Shown: positions 33,967 through 46,243 of the stretch, piece after piece
Position numbering within the stretch: the first letter of the stretch is position 1
Layout of the letters: each line of letters begins with the position of its first letter
DNA from: Pseudeuparius sepicola
Taxonomy: Eukaryota > Arthropoda > Insecta > Coleoptera > Anthribidae
NCBI GenBank assembly: GCA_963920635.1
Contig: OY987308.1
Span: 23,651,096 to 23,715,095, forward strand
Reading direction: 5' to 3'
DNA length: 64,000 nucleotides
The notes under the pieces: model-generated
What the model saw: the letters and a program-made list of their open reading frames with translations, nothing else
Told to the model about the DNA's origin: nothing
The model's database searches: none
Program-made: the position numbers and the translations under genes

Positions 33967-34822
33967 CTAGAACACAAAGTTTCGAGAGCGGCTCTAAAGT
34001 TGCGCTAACGTGGACAAATTCGTCGTCGTCGATTTGGCAAATGTTACACGTTATCGTGGAATGTTACCTAGATAAGTTTACATACAAGGATTAGTAGTTA
34101 GTTTCATGCATTATCCAAAGCCCCAAACTCGGGGCGAGATAAAATTTGCAGAAAATGGGTCACAATTAAGGTGCCATTAATTCCCCATTGTTGTGCCAAC
34201 AGTGGCGAACTGATGGCTTGCCAATAATATCGTCGAATGTAATTTAGCCGCTGTACGAGGCAATTTCGAACTGTAAATATGCAAACTGTTATTGGATACT
34301 TGTCCAATTTAATTAAGCAAATAAACGAACGTTCGATTAGTTTTGCGTTTGCCCGATTAGTGCGTTACCTTTCTCCTATCCATTTTCCTTCCTTCTATAT
34401 TATCGAGATCGAGTAGGGCACCCACGCGTGAGTAGACAGTCCGGCCGTTCAACACATCTGAACTACATCGATTCGATAGCACAGGGAGACTGAGCGCGAG
34501 TGCGGACGTTTAAAAAATGAAAAAATAACCAAAACTGGACGCGGTCAAAAGTCTTTTGTTCGGTACCCACGAACCGTGGTTCCTCATGTGGCTGTCGACG
34601 GGTCATATTCGGCCACGGTTCCTACTGGGTACCACGCGGGCAAGTTTACTCTACTGGCACCAGAAATGTGAACTGTAACTTAAAAGTGGTTATACAATCT
34701 CAGTAATGGGGGAGATTGCTGAATATCAAATTCTATAAGCGTTAGGTAAATTATCAAAGTTATAAGCTACGCCCATACTTCAACATTGTGAGAACACTCG
34801 GTCTCTGTAATTGTTATTAACT
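33967..34822. other. Upstream intron or 5' region of the secreted-protein gene
   Basis: It begins with the splice acceptor of the first visible exon (minus-strand TGTTCTAG next to 33966). The exon carrying the start codon was not identified. The minus-strand ATGAAACTA at about 34108 has a nearby GTATGT donor but gives the wrong phase. No other feature was recognised. Confidence 0.4.
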
Positions 34823-36111
34823 ATAGTAAGGGCAGAATGTAAAGGCGAAGTCGGCAATAAATCATCAAAGAGAGAGCGCTATATCTATTGCTTTACTTGC
34901 ACTCGCACAATTACACTCGTGTCTCCTCCTCCAATTTGTATTCGACGTACGTCTTAAAGTTCGCTAAGCACCTTTCATGAAAAGAAGAGAGATAGAAAAC
35001 CTAGTACTTGTCTTGCTAGTTGATTGTTTAAGGCAGGCAGGGTCGGCCTAGAATAAATTATTGCTTTACTACCTGATGTGAACGGACGGATTAAAAATTT
35101 GTACTTAGGTACGTTGTAATTTCATTTGTAATTTTTGAAGATTAATTCGATAATTTAGACTGGCAATTAAAAGATAATGATCCTGAAATTCAAAGTAGGT
35201 CTTAGGTACCTATTTATATAATTATTGTAATGGTTACGCAAAAAATATATATATATTTATATTTTTAGTTACAAATTAAATATCAATATAAAATAAACTT
35301 CACATAGTCAGAAGTCAGTATATACATAATAAATAAATAATAATAATATACATATACGTTATGAATTTTAGTCAGAATATAAAATACTATGATTCAGGTC
35401 TCCTCTAAAAACACTACGTTTAGAGGGCAGCTTGAAAAGTAAATTGGATGTATATTGTCGTAGAAATTGAACTCTTTTTGATGCTATATCTGGCTTTTTC
35501 ATTAAGTATTGTCTTCCATCGTTTATTTTGTACTTAAATCCAAGATTCCTTAAAATTACACTTAACGTTGATTTGCTGCAGCTCAAAATTCCCTTTTTTC
35601 CAGTTCTTCGCATATTTTTTCCCTAGTTCCATGTCATAAATCAAACTTCTTATTTCTCCTTTATCCGATTCTGTCAAATCTTTAGTTTTCGGGGCTGCTT
35701 TACTTTTAGTGTGTACCATTTTAATATGTTTAATGCCTTCTTGCCTAATTCGTGAAATGGTCCTTGTACTAATCTGTAACGGCTCCGATGCACATTGAAG
35801 TACCGATAAATTTTCACGTGTACTTTGGGCACTGAATACTTCACGCTGCATTGTTATTACAGGAAGTCTATCACCAAAATAAACCAAATATTTAATTACT
35901 GCCCTGTTTTATAGGCGTACTCCCATTTGAATATATTATCTTTATTAACATAATGTATATCAGACAAGGACAGAGCAATAAAAAGTGGGTCTTGCGGTTC
36001 TTTAAGCCGAACCCCTTTCTCCAAAACATAAGGGAGAGCAGGTAGGAAAATCATAGCCCATCTCTCTCGATTTTATGGCCGACTTCGCCTTTACATTCTG
36101 CCCTTACTATA
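34823..36111. mobile_element. Tc1/mariner-superfamily element with TAGTAAGGGCAG ends
   Basis: Terminal inverted repeats TAGTAAGGGCAGAATGTAAA (from 34825) and the mirror ending at 36109 run about 32 bases, and TA flanks both sides (34823-34824, 36110-36111). Inside, the minus strand carries the N-terminal part of a transposase with a frameshift. The DDE domain is not found, and AT-rich filler occupies 35050-35360. The element is 1.29 kb, so it is an internally deleted copy of a larger element. Its ends differ from the CAGGGTG set, so it is a separate family. Confidence 0.9.
35368..35887 (-). pseudogene. Transposase N-terminal relic, frameshifted
   Basis: Two overlapping minus-strand frames together read as one protein. 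The first has ISTRTISRIRQEG, a helix-turn-helix-like block, then KSKAAPKTKDLTESDKGEI. After a shift near 35600 the second continues with KSTLSVILRNLGFKYKINDG and KKPDIASKRVQFLRQY. The phrase GFKYK..DGR.YL..KPDI...R..FLR is typical of the region just before the DDE core in a widespread insect IS630/Tc1-superfamily transposase. The catalytic Asp residues are absent, so the copy is inactive. Confidence 0.82.
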
Positions 36112-38459
36112 CATTTATATATAGCAATCTCGAATGTCATACATTCGGTGACGATTGACGCTGTTAAAAGTCCAGACTATGAAAAGTTCTGGCTACTGAA
36201 AGTTTTTGGCGAATGTCTACTGTTGGACCCTGTGGAATGTAGTAGACTGTAACCTTCGTCATCATGATGGTGTGCACACAAAAAAAGGGGGCAATTGGAC
36301 ACAGTTTTGGGTCCGGGCAAGGTTACAATTTCGTCGCGAAAAAAAATTAATTTTAGGACCAAAAAATGTTAGATAGTTTTGCAGTTTTGGAACATTACTT
36401 TTGATTTGATTTGAGTTTAAAAATCTGTACTTATAGATTGAATTAACAAAAATAAGATGCCATAAAGTTCACTTTAATATCTCCTATTTTCAAATTATCT
36501 AATTGTATTATACTAGATAAAAAAAATTCCCACAAAAATCAGAGACCAATGAACCATTAATTAATACACTGTTGTAGACAGGAAGTTTATTACATGGAGG
36601 GGGTCACGGAGTAGTAGTCTAATTTCCGCAATTGTTAATAAGCACATTTGACGGGCATTTTTGGGACATTTCATATAGTTTCGACCTTTACCTTATTTTG
36701 TGGTGTTATTGCGACAGAAAATTTCGTAAGTGCGTGTTCTTAGCGAATGTTTCCTCTTGATATTTCTCATTTTAATAACAATAGTCGGCGTGTGTCCCAG
36801 ATTTTTTTTCGCAGCAATTCCGGCTTGATTTTATCATTCATTTGAGCACTTATTTTTAGTAGAAAAGTCATAAAAAAAACTCCATAGGACCAGTTCGTTT
36901 TGATAAAAATAAGATCTTATCGTTTAAACGTTATGCATTTAAGTAATTTAAATAGATTTTCAGTGCATGAACCCTAATAGTTGTTTATTAATGAATTTAT
37001 TAAATAGATTTTAAAAAATTATGTTGTGTTCTTCCTAATTATACACCAAACATTTGTATCCTGTAGTCTATACTAATAACTATTATTATAACAACAAGAA
37101 AAACCCATACGATTGTTAACATCCTAAATGCCTAAATCCTATTCATCATCTCCATCTTATATCTAGCAAAAATGCGGCGATGAGTGAAGTCTATTAAGCG
37201 ATAAATATACAGGGCGTCTCATTTTAAACTACGATTAACAATGGAATAAAAATATTGCAATAATTGTGACAATTCGACCTTTTATTTCACCATGGGACAA
37301 TCTGTATCTGCAAATAATAGAAATGACATAATCACACGCCAATTATATCCTTTTTTTGGCAAAGACGCTAGCCACCAGACCGCGAAAATGGCGGATTTCA
37401 TAGCGCATCTGATAAAATTCATGAGGCGACGAGTTAGCATTGTTTAACTTGATAAATCGCAGTGTTTATTTCTGTCTAGATCGGTCCGAGTCCTGACTCG
37501 ACGTCCGCAAGTCCTATTCATCATCCTGCCCGCTTTTTTGGGCGGTTATTTTTCGCTTAAAAACCACCACGGTCTTCATCAACTCTTAATGCCCTTATAA
37601 ATTGTAGTTCGTTTGTTTGCATGAGATTCGGCCATCTCCCTCTGTCTTTCCCATATCTTACTCGAGTCAAAGTTGGAGAAAACACAGTGTTTATTCTTTT
37701 TTCCAATACTAAAGCTGAGCTTTTAAACAAACAATGACAATAACAGTAACCTCAAATTGTTATGTGAAATGTGTCACGCCGATTGCTGAGACTACAGTGA
37801 CTTTATACAAGACTATTTGGGACTATTTAAAAAATATATCGATATTGTTAATCCAGATCCAGTACCGATTTTTTTATCGATATGACTATTATATATAATA
37901 AAATCAATTTATTGACCATTTTTTGAGAAATAAACGGTAAAACGTACCTACCTGTTCCGTTTCGTTTATATTTTATGATTAATTACTAAAATCAGTGACT
38001 ATACTGCTAGTATTTAATGGTTCTCACTGGACATGTCTAGAATAGACGAACAAATTTTGAGCATGTGTTTGTATTTTGAAAAGTTTAGAAATGAGCAGGT
38101 AGCAATAAAAAATTTTAAAAATATAAAATAGGGAAAACACAATATAATTATATATGGTACTTTTAGCTTAGAAAATAAAGTAATGATAATGATAACTACA
38201 TTATAATAAAACAACTCCAAACGTAGGTACCTATGTTCAATTTATAATTGGTGTTTATTGGTGTTATTATGTACATACAGAAAACTTTAGAATTAACAAT
38301 TTTCTTCAGAGCTGTTGAAGTCCTAAAGCACTTGGTACGCGAGACTAAAACCAGAATAACTGCTTTTATTTTTGGTTTTTGACACTTTTTATTTACTTAT
38401 TTTCATGGATACAATAACAAATTATTCATAAGAAAAACGAAAAGTGATATTACAATCTT
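36112..38459. other. Intergenic stretch, no gene recognised
   Basis: AT-rich sequence. A lone end, TATACAGGGCGTCTCATTTT, at about 37207 may be the remnant of a CAGGGTG element; I found no mirror partner. No coding motif was seen. Confidence 0.4.
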
Positions 38460-39015
38460 CAACATCCTTCCATTTGGATGATTTTTCTCAAGCCCATTGT
38501 TTTACAGGAGTAACAGCCTCTCAAAATGTTTTTGGTTTAAATAAGTAAAGCTTTCATGAAAAAGTTCGCAATTTGCTCCATTGTGCTTGTTTGAGACCAT
38601 AAAAACTTGTTTGGGGTCTACAAAACTCTATTGGTTTAATCTTCATAAGCTTTTGGTTGTTTCATCGATTTTTCGATATAAGCGCATGCCGTAGAGACAT
38701 CCATTGAGTCAATTCAACATTTTCACCTATTCCTTTTATTATCATTCCAGATTTGACTACAGGGCTAAACATTTGGTCGTAGTCTCCACCTTTTCTTTGT
38801 GAACAACCTTTCATTACCAACCTCGCCTAGCATTTTTCTATTGATCCATCCGGAATTATCCTCTCCTTTTAGGTATATCCATTTACAAGATACTATACCT
38901 AATGCTTTCTTGTCTTCTGGAAGGCTCTGTAAAACTAATTTTTATTTTAATCATGTGACTTCATTTCTTTATCCATTACAGCTAACCAGTATAGCTTCGA
39001 TCACCGGTCTTTACA
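38460..39015 (-). pseudogene. Ty1/copia-type reverse transcriptase relic
   Basis: Reading the minus strand from 39015, spread over all three frames: CKWIYLKGEDN, then LVMKGCSQRKGGDYDQMFSP (about 38830-38770), which is the classic copia phrase for the start of the RT palm, then MDVSTACAY, MKQPKAYED and FYGLKQAQ (about 38700-38580). The order and spacing match copia polyproteins. There are many stops and shifts. No LTRs, integrase or RNase H were found nearby. It is an old fragment of an LTR retrotransposon. Confidence 0.85.
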
Positions 39016-39827
39016 GCTTTTTCACAGTTATTAGGACCACTAATTTTTAAAACATTTGCAACAGCTTTCATAACAAAGTTTTAAAATTTTGCTGGTTTTG
39101 CAATTTTCTACGGTGACAACCATCTACGTTGTGGTCATCCTACTGTACTTTTCTCAAATAAAAACGCAGATAAAGCGCAGAAATATGATAATACACACAT
39201 AAACAAAGCGTATGTCCATAATAAGGGACAACACGAATGACGGATCTGTAGAATGACGCCGTCGTTATGAAATCGATACAATAAGTCGATCTATTATGAC
39301 AGAATTTGACGAAACATGGCGGAACCAATCAAAAATCGAACCATGGCTGTCGCCACTGTCTTGTATAAAGCCACTGTAGCTGAGACAGCAGCGTTGCACG
39401 ATCTAGGTCTATAGTTTAAAAATGTGTTTCAAAATTTACTTGGGGATAAACTGTTATTATACATATAAGCTCCCTGCTAGTATCAGAAACGGCATACTCC
39501 GTGAAATTTCTGTTTGTTGGCCGAAGACGCACCGCTTCGGGCGACTTTATTAAAGCTCAGCCCCACCAATTTACGGCTAATAATGAGGGCCGGATTAACC
39601 GACAACTAATTAAAACTTAAATTAAGAGCCAGTCGTTTGAGACAAAAACAGACGACCTGGACTCAGCGGGTGGCAGGATTGAGCGTTTTTTTTTTTAATT
39701 TTTCGTACATAAGTAAAGAGTCAGGTAATACTAGCTTGCTGTTTTTGTTTTTAATTTTTGAGTCTTCGAAAGAACGTTTAAAATTGTGCAAAGTCTGTTC
39801 ACAATAGTCTGAAATCTGTTGTATAAA
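39016..39827. other. Intergenic stretch, no gene recognised
   Basis: Nothing with a conserved motif. The region 39500-39700 is richer in GC than its surroundings. Confidence 0.4.
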
Positions 39828-40750
39828 TGACCATTCAACTTTGAGGGGATTCCATTGGACCGGGAGATAGTGACAGATTTTTGGACGTGATTTTACTCAG
39901 TATGCCTTGCAAAGGGCATTATGTGGCACATAATTCTCACAATAATAAGGTATGAATCGGAGAGTCATCCTGGGTTCTTCGTGTGAAAAACTGAGTTTTC
40001 AATTATTCGAAAAATATGCGTTTTGATATGATTTTATACAGGCTGCCGTGTTTTTTTATAATGAAGTTCGAATAGAAAATTCCTCGGAAAACCATAGGCA
40101 TACCGTTAGGGTGGGTCCAAAGGGCTATTATTGCCACGTGATCTTGTATTTTAATAATTAATTTTTCCAGGTTTCTGAACAGGCTGCCAATGAGAAGTAT
40201 GCAAGTTCTTGTTATGAAACTACTGAAGAAAAGATGGCATACCGTTTGCGCATGTCAAAGTACACTTTACATCGAATAACTCGTTTAAATGATTAAATAA
40301 CATTCAATTTAAACAGTACTTGGACATGCGCGAAAGGTATGCCATCCTTTTTTCAGCATTTTCATAATAAGAACTTGCATACTTCTCATTGGCAGCCTGT
40401 TCAGAAACGTGGAAAAATTAATTATTAAAATACAAGATCACGTGGCAATAATAGCCCTTTGGACCCACCCTAACGGTATGCCTATGGTTTTCCGAGGAAT
40501 TTTCTATTTTGAACTTCATTATAAAACACATGGCAGCCTGTATAAAATCATATCAAAACGCATATTTTTCGAATAATTGAAAACTCAGTTTTTCACGCAG
40601 GAAGAACCCAGGATGACTCTCTGATTCATACCTTATTATTGTGAGAATATGGGCCACATAATGCCCTTTGCAAGGCATACTGAGTAAAATCACGTCCAAA
40701 AATCTGTCACTATCTCCCGGTCTACATGGCACACTTGACTTAAGACGTGA
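39828..40750. repeat. Relic of family A core split by a palindrome
   Basis: The left flank TGACCATTCAACTTTGAGGG and ATTCCAT, and the right flank CATGGCACACTTGACT, join into the family A core phrase seen at 18397-18442. The palindrome at 39856-40724 therefore inserted into a short family A remnant. Confidence 0.7.
39856..40724. mobile_element. 869-base near-perfect palindromic element with 3-base target duplication
   Basis: The ends are TGGACCGGGAGATAGTGACA and the mirror of TAGACCGGGAGATAGTGACA, with CAT on both sides (39853-39855 and 40725-40727). The two arms match almost base for base to a loop of only about 45 bases near 40290. Inside, TACAGGCTGCC and its mirror form a second, symmetrical boundary. 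No reading frame of note. The restored target matches family A sequence, which supports the exact ends. I cannot place it in a known superfamily. Confidence 0.88.
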
Positions 40751-41159
40751 CAGTGACGTCAGAAGAGTTTCTAGACAAGATGCGTTTCAAAATGTTTGGT
40801 GTTGTTGAGGAATCCTTCATCGTAAAGTATCAAATCCCTAAAAGCCTCACATTCCTCCCAAATTTATACCCCGAACACATATTTAACTGAAGATTCTGGA
40901 TCTTATAAAGGGTTACGATGGCATGCCCCTTGCTCTGTAAAGGCCTTACGCACTCGCCACAACAATCCATCAGTTGCCAGCGTAATTTCCTCCAAAACAT
41001 TCTAGCAGGACCCACCGAGAGCAATCTAAACATCAAAGAGATGCCCCGACAAATTTAGTTAGGCTGTGTACGTCTGTGTCAGTGGCGTGGGGTTGAAGGT
41101 TCTCGACGGGTTTAAACGCCACAAAAAGAGCTGTAGCCCCCAAAATTCATCTCCTACTT
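40746..41159. other. Intergenic stretch, nothing recognised
   Basis: No convincing frame or repeat. Confidence 0.35.
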
Positions 41160-41480
41160 CTTCTTTGAGAATTGGTTGGGACCTATCTATTATTATTAAA
41201 ATAGTGTTCACATATTATGTTTAATTTCCTCTTCAAATTTTGTGTTATTAGAACAAATCGTTTTAGCTTTGTCATACAAACTTTTAATTACTCCTTTTTT
41301 AACACTAATTATGTGTTGGTTTTCTATAGGCACTAGTTTCTATAGTATCTGGTTTGAGTATAGTAAGGTAATTGATTATTATTTTCAATTTCTAAGGCAA
41401 ATTTAATAGAAGGTTCTTGTAAGTTTTTAAAATTTAATAATGAATATTTACATCATCTGCTCCATATTCCCATTTATTTA
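41160..41480 (-). pseudogene. Penelope-like retroelement relic, copy 1
   Basis: On the minus strand the phrases ALEIENNNQLPY, then IENQHI-like Tyr-Arg-Lys-Pro-Thr sequence and SVKKGVIKSLYDKAKTI followed by CSNNTKFEEEIKH appear across frames. This is the stretch after the RT catalytic box in Penelope-like elements (…YRKPTHT…, …KKGVI..LYDRA…). It is closely related to 50330-50640. Frames are broken, and it stops close to the CAGGGTG element at 41512. Confidence 0.7.
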
Positions 41481-41511
41481 CATAGTTTTGTTAGATCTAA
41501 CATTGCATGTA

Positions 41512-42274
41512 TACAGGGTGTCTACTTTTAAGTGTATACAAATCGATAAAAAATGTATTTTGTGAGATATTTTCAAACACCTTTTTTTTTGTTCGAAAGG
41601 TCTCCAAAAAACGCTTCTTTTGACGTTTTTACTTTTGTCAAAATGCAAATCCAGGGACGGCTACGATTTTTTTATACCCCGATTTTCACAAAAACCATTT
41701 AGCGAGTTTTTTATTTAAAATCTGACACAACAGCGTTAATCAGGACACCCCAAAACAGCCATATACTAAATTTGAACGAAAAATGTAGAGGGTGTTCGGT
41801 TCTACACCGTGTTAAAGTTGAGCAAAATAGGGACTTCAAAGGCACCTGGCGAGTCAAGCGTGCCATGGAATTATTTCAAAACAGTGGAAGAATTAACAGG
41901 ACCACCCAAAGTGTTGATGGAAGAAATTGCAAGAAGAAATATACAGGATGTTTTTCTCTACAGCGTCTCAAATTTCCGATTTTTTCGAATTTTATGCTGG
42001 TCAAGTTTGCCTTGGATTATTGAAACAATGTTGCTAAATGTAAAATAAATTAAATTAAAAAAAATATATAAAGAGTCATTCAGTCATTTCCCTTGTGTGT
42101 AAGGTAATAATTTTAAAAAATCTGTCCAGACAGTTTAAATAATTCTTAATAAAAATATTCGCAAAAATCAGATCTGCCATGGAAATTAAAAAACAAGTCA
42201 ATACAATAAATTTGACAGTTCTGTTAATCTTAATTTTTGGCGATTTGTACACACTTAAAAGTAGACACCCTGTA
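41512..42274. mobile_element. Family A element, copy 2, right arm mostly lost
   Basis: The ends are TACAGGGTGTCTACTTTTAA and its mirror, finishing CACCCTGTA at 42266-42274. The left 450 bases are collinear with 17643-18100 (blocks AACGCTTCTTTTGAC, GCGTTAATCAGGACACCCC, GTCAAGCGTGCCATGGAAT). Unlike copy 1 the right half is not the mirror of this core, so the element is asymmetric: the right arm has been deleted or replaced. The frames at 41772 and 41809 are chance readings through the core. Confidence 0.85.
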
Positions 42275-43129
42275 TGCTCAAATTTGTACTTTCTGCGTAA
42301 AATATTCAATGATTCGTCAACAGGGACATTTTTAAAAAGACTGACCACATTGAAGCTAGCTAATATGATTCGGAAATTAAAATATGATTACTGTTTCTGA
42401 AAAATAGTTTGAGTTTCCTACTAACGGACTAATAATTTTAAGTAAATGTTTTAGTAACGAATGAAATGGTGAATTTGTTGAACTTAGAATAGGGCGAAGA
42501 TGAATGTAGTTTTTGTGTATTTTTGGTAAACCATATAAAGGTGGAAATTAGGCCTGCGCCTATGGCATTTCCATGGCGCCTAAGTTCAGATTTTCGGGGA
42601 TTTCGCAGAACGGAGCAAGGGAATTCGTGGTCTCTTGTTTATTCGACTCCGGATCTAACCGGAATTAGAATCGCATTACAATAATTTCCTTCAGTTCCCT
42701 GCTCCCGAGGCTTCGAGTCTATTCTGTAGTTTGTCCCCAAATCCCTATAGCGGCGGCATCTTGCGTGCGGTGTTATTTTTGCTCTGAAAATTTTTAATTA
42801 AACTCGATAAATTGTTTTCCCTGCGGATTTTACTTAATCGAACAAAGTCCGTTGCCAAGCGGGCGGAGTAAATCATACTTTTTCATTAGGTTAAATTAAA
42901 ATTTTCAGAGCATTTTTTTTTTTTTCGGAGCACAGTAGGTGTAACTGATGCGCGAAACTTGTAGCCTTAAATTAACGCGGTTTTCCGACGAAATTTTACA
43001 CAGTTTCGTACTTTTCGGACTTATAAATAATGCCCTTTACCCGTACAGTTCAAACTTTTTATATTATTTCTTATATTTACTTCAGTATTTTCCTCACAAC
43101 ATACTACATTGCAAATCTTCGAAATTTAT
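42275..43129. other. Intergenic stretch, no gene recognised
   Basis: Unique sequence with a slightly GC-richer part at 42540-42880. No conserved coding motif. Confidence 0.4.
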
Positions 43130-43219
43130 TATATTTTTTTAAATCGGGAGGTAAAATAATTAAAAAATAGTTACCCATCTATGAGGCGACTGCGCGCGCC
43201 CTTGCTTTCCTTCTTTATC
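43130..43219 (+). repeat. Family C relic interrupted by the next element
   Basis: ATAGTTACCCATCTATGAGG and CGACTGCGCGCG resemble the family C phrase GATCACCCGTCCATCAACCG and CGACTGCGCGCG (47389-47415). After the inserted element, 44259-44290 continues with ATACTGAAAGATTGCG, also family C, though the middle part of the family is missing. Confidence 0.5.
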
Positions 43220-44256
43220 TACAGGGTGTTTCATCTTAAGTGCGAACACCCCCGTAAAATTTGTATTCTCCGTCCGATTTTAGCCGCGTTTTTTTCTAAA
43301 AATAGGCCACAAAAAACTCTACGTTGGTGCAAAATTTCAGGTCTTAATGTCAATTTTCAAGGCCTACTACAAATTTTTTTTCTAGTAAAAAATGACGAAA
43401 ACCATTGACACCACAGCGTTAATCAGAACAACCTAAAACCCCCGTATACCAAATTTGACAAAAAATATACAGAGAGTTCCATTCTGCAGGGTGTCAAATT
43501 TGAGCAAAATAGGAATTTTAAAGGCATCTGGAGAGTCAAGTGTGCCATGGAATCCCGTCAAAACATATCAATGATCAACAGGACTACTCAAACTGTTGGT
43601 GTGCAAAGATTCGATACAAAAATGTACAGGGTCTTTTTCTCTGGGCGATGTCAAAATGCTGAATTTTTATTAAACTTTATATTGGTCAGGAGTGCTCTGG
43701 AATCATGAATAAATATTAATACATACAAAAGCAATTTATTTCTTTACCTCATCCAACCATCAAATAAAAACAATTCAAATTGTTGGACCTTTATCAATAA
43801 AGTCACTGTCTAAGATGATACATTTTCTGTGCGTTTCCTGTTGTGGGACACCAGCCATCTTAACTTCTATGGACTTAGTGACTGGCAAGCTTCTGTATTT
43901 TTTAGACTTAGTTCCTTTGTAATGTCTGTGGTGGTTTTGATATACTCGATTTTTTACCTGTATAAAGTTTAAAAAATTCAGCATTTCGAGTTGCTACAGA
44001 AAAGAACACCTTGTATATTTTTTATTGGATCTTTGCACATCGACACTGTGAGTGGTCCTGTTCATCATCCAACTGTTTCGAAGTAATTCCATGGCACACA
44101 AATGTGTAGTAGGCCTGGAAAATTGACATTAAGACCTGAAATTTTGCACTAACGTAGAGTTTTTTGTGGCGTATTTTTAGAAAAAAACGCAGCTAAAATC
44201 GGATGGAGAATACAAACTTTACGGGGGTGTTCGCACTTAAGATGAAACACCCTGTA
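43220..44256. mobile_element. Family A element, copy 3, with different outer arms
   Basis: The ends are TACAGGGTGTTTCATCTTAA and the mirror to 44256. Outer arms of about 180 bases (43222-43400 and 44105-44254) are near-perfect mirrors but unrelated to the arms of copies 1 and 2. From GCGTTAATCAGAACA at about 43416 the family A core follows. A minus-strand frame at 43985-43775 in the loop repeats the peptide blocks SKKYRSLPV and RKCIILDSDF of copy 1, with stop and then AATAAA near 43740. This is a mosaic of one core with another end. Confidence 0.88.
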
Positions 44257-44290
44257 TACAAATACTGAAAGATTGCGATGTTATATTTTT

Positions 44291-45059
44291 TATTTACAAC
44301 TTTTATTACGGGAATACTGAAGAGAACAATTTAACCGGCACGCCTAATATCGGTGTGCGGAAATCCATCTCTCCTTGTCACTTCGCCGCAACGCCGCCTG
44401 TCAAACTTGTGAAACTTCCCCGGTTGCCATGACGACGGGCCGTCGCGGCCCCCCGCCTTCATTTTTGTTTTCAGCTGTTAATAAGCTGCGATTCGTATTG
44501 TTGGAATGTTACAGAAATTTTGACCGGATGAGAAGCCATTAATCTTTAGGTCTGGGGAGGGAGTTTTGATGTATTATTTAGACTTTTTTTCTTACGTTAA
44601 CTCGAAAATGAAGAGAGAAGAACGCCACGGATTATGCGTTTTTTTTTATTTTATCAACGGTATAGGACGAAGGATTTGTTTTGTGGGTCAACAATACAAA
44701 TGGGTTCTTTTATCGTTTCGTGTCAATGTTGTATTTGATGTGCCCTGTTATTATGGAATTAAAAAAGTGTTAGGATTCCAAATACCGCGGCCTAGATATG
44801 CACAGTCATTTTTTTGCTATTTTTCAACTTCCCGTGGGTATAATTAGTCATGGGTTGAAATATGCGATCGTTTTGAATATTTGCCCGCCGGCCGTAACTG
44901 TAAAATATCGTTTGGCATTTAGTTTTTCGCGGTAGAAGTGACAGATTCATGAGAAATTGTTGTTGAATATTTGCATAACTTTTCCACAATCGATGTTTGA
45001 ATAAACAATCTCAGGAAGCTCTATATATAATATTTATTTCTAAACTTTTCGTTTGCAAT
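44291..45059. other. Intergenic stretch, no gene recognised
   Basis: A GC-richer patch lies at 44330-44460. The 93-codon frame at 44566 is AT-rich and has no recognisable motif. Confidence 0.4.
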
Positions 45060-46077
45060 CAGGGACTCTTTAAAATAGGAGGACCCAGCATGTTACTGTC
45101 ACAGTCAGAAGCCTTGAGGGGCAGTTTATTTTCTGTTGACTCCAAGGAGACCACAAGGGGACTGATACAAGGTTATGTTATATGTCAGTGTCCAACTGCC
45201 ATCAGGTTTTATGTGACATGCCAGTGCCATAGATTCCAAAGGAGGCAAAATATTTCCCATCATAATTCACAATTTTTAACTTTTCTAATTAAAGGTAATG
45301 CGGCCGCCTGTAGTAGTAGTCCCAATAATTATTGCAACCAGATTTTTCCTGTATCACCTTTAGAAATCCTCCAATTCCCATTACGTGGGCATTACATATA
45401 AGTAGGTAGTTCAAAACAAATCGTATTTCGAAAATTTAAAATTATTAAGCAGGTAGCTTCAGTCAGGTCTTTTTTTAAAGAGTTTTTATCTACGACTACA
45501 AGTTTATTTTAAGTTTGTGAGGTACTTACCTTGGAAGAGAAATAAAATCACAAAAATTTTATAATGAACACCAAGAAAAACTACATCATTAGAACTACTA
45601 GTCCTAATCTTATTACTAGTGCATCCCGAAATCTGTGAAAGTTCCTTGGGTAGATATACATTCAACAAGGGAAGAAAGTTCAAGTATACCTACATATTAT
45701 AAATAATGGAATGAGGAACCTGGTAACAAGGTGCAATAGCGACAAATTCTTAAATAAGCAAAATCGGCACTACTGACTTACCATACTTATTACTTAAATT
45801 CGTGGAAATAATTGCTGGAAATCAATTTCAACTATAAAATAAATTTGTTTCATTTGACAGTTGCCATATTCGGCACTTGTAGACACAAAATTATCAAGTC
45901 TAATTTTTAGAAATCATGGAAACCATTATTAATTTTTACTAACAAAGTACCTGTTATATTCATAGATTCTCCAATAAAATGGCATACTTGGCATCACTGA
46001 TACCATTAGAATGAGGAAAGAATAGGCCTCACTTTGGAAAGTATAATGCTGGGTCCCCTTACTGTAAAGAGTCCCTG
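45060..46077. mobile_element. Family E TIR element, complete copy
   Basis: It starts CAGGGACTCTTTAAAATAGG and ends with a mirror, TACTGTAAAGAGTCCCTG. The TIRs match over about 30 bases up to ACCCAGCAT. It is 1018 bases and collinear with the truncated copy at 23870-24899. No transposase can be read. The CAGGG start would fit hAT elements, but the flanks do not show a convincing 8-base duplication, so the class stays open. Confidence 0.85.
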
Positions 46078-46156
46078 GAAATCACTGAGTATTAGTAACC
46101 AAGTTTTGACACGATATTTTGATATCTGACAGGGTGATTGGTGTCAGTATGTGTGT

Positions 46157-46243
46157 TTAATTTAAATTAACTTTTGAGGTTATGCACCAAAGTGGCATAG
46201 GCGTTTGTGTAAGTACCTATACTTCTTCATAATTGGAAATTTA
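46157..46243 (-). repeat. Repeat F, copy 2
   Basis: The reverse complement of 19181-19268 with few changes (block CCTATGCCACTTTGGTGCAT read on the minus strand). It lies 80 bases after the family E copy. Confidence 0.7.

Noticed and set aside
44566..44847. 93-codon plus-strand frame
   Set aside because: AT-rich codons, no motif and no neighbouring exon signals.
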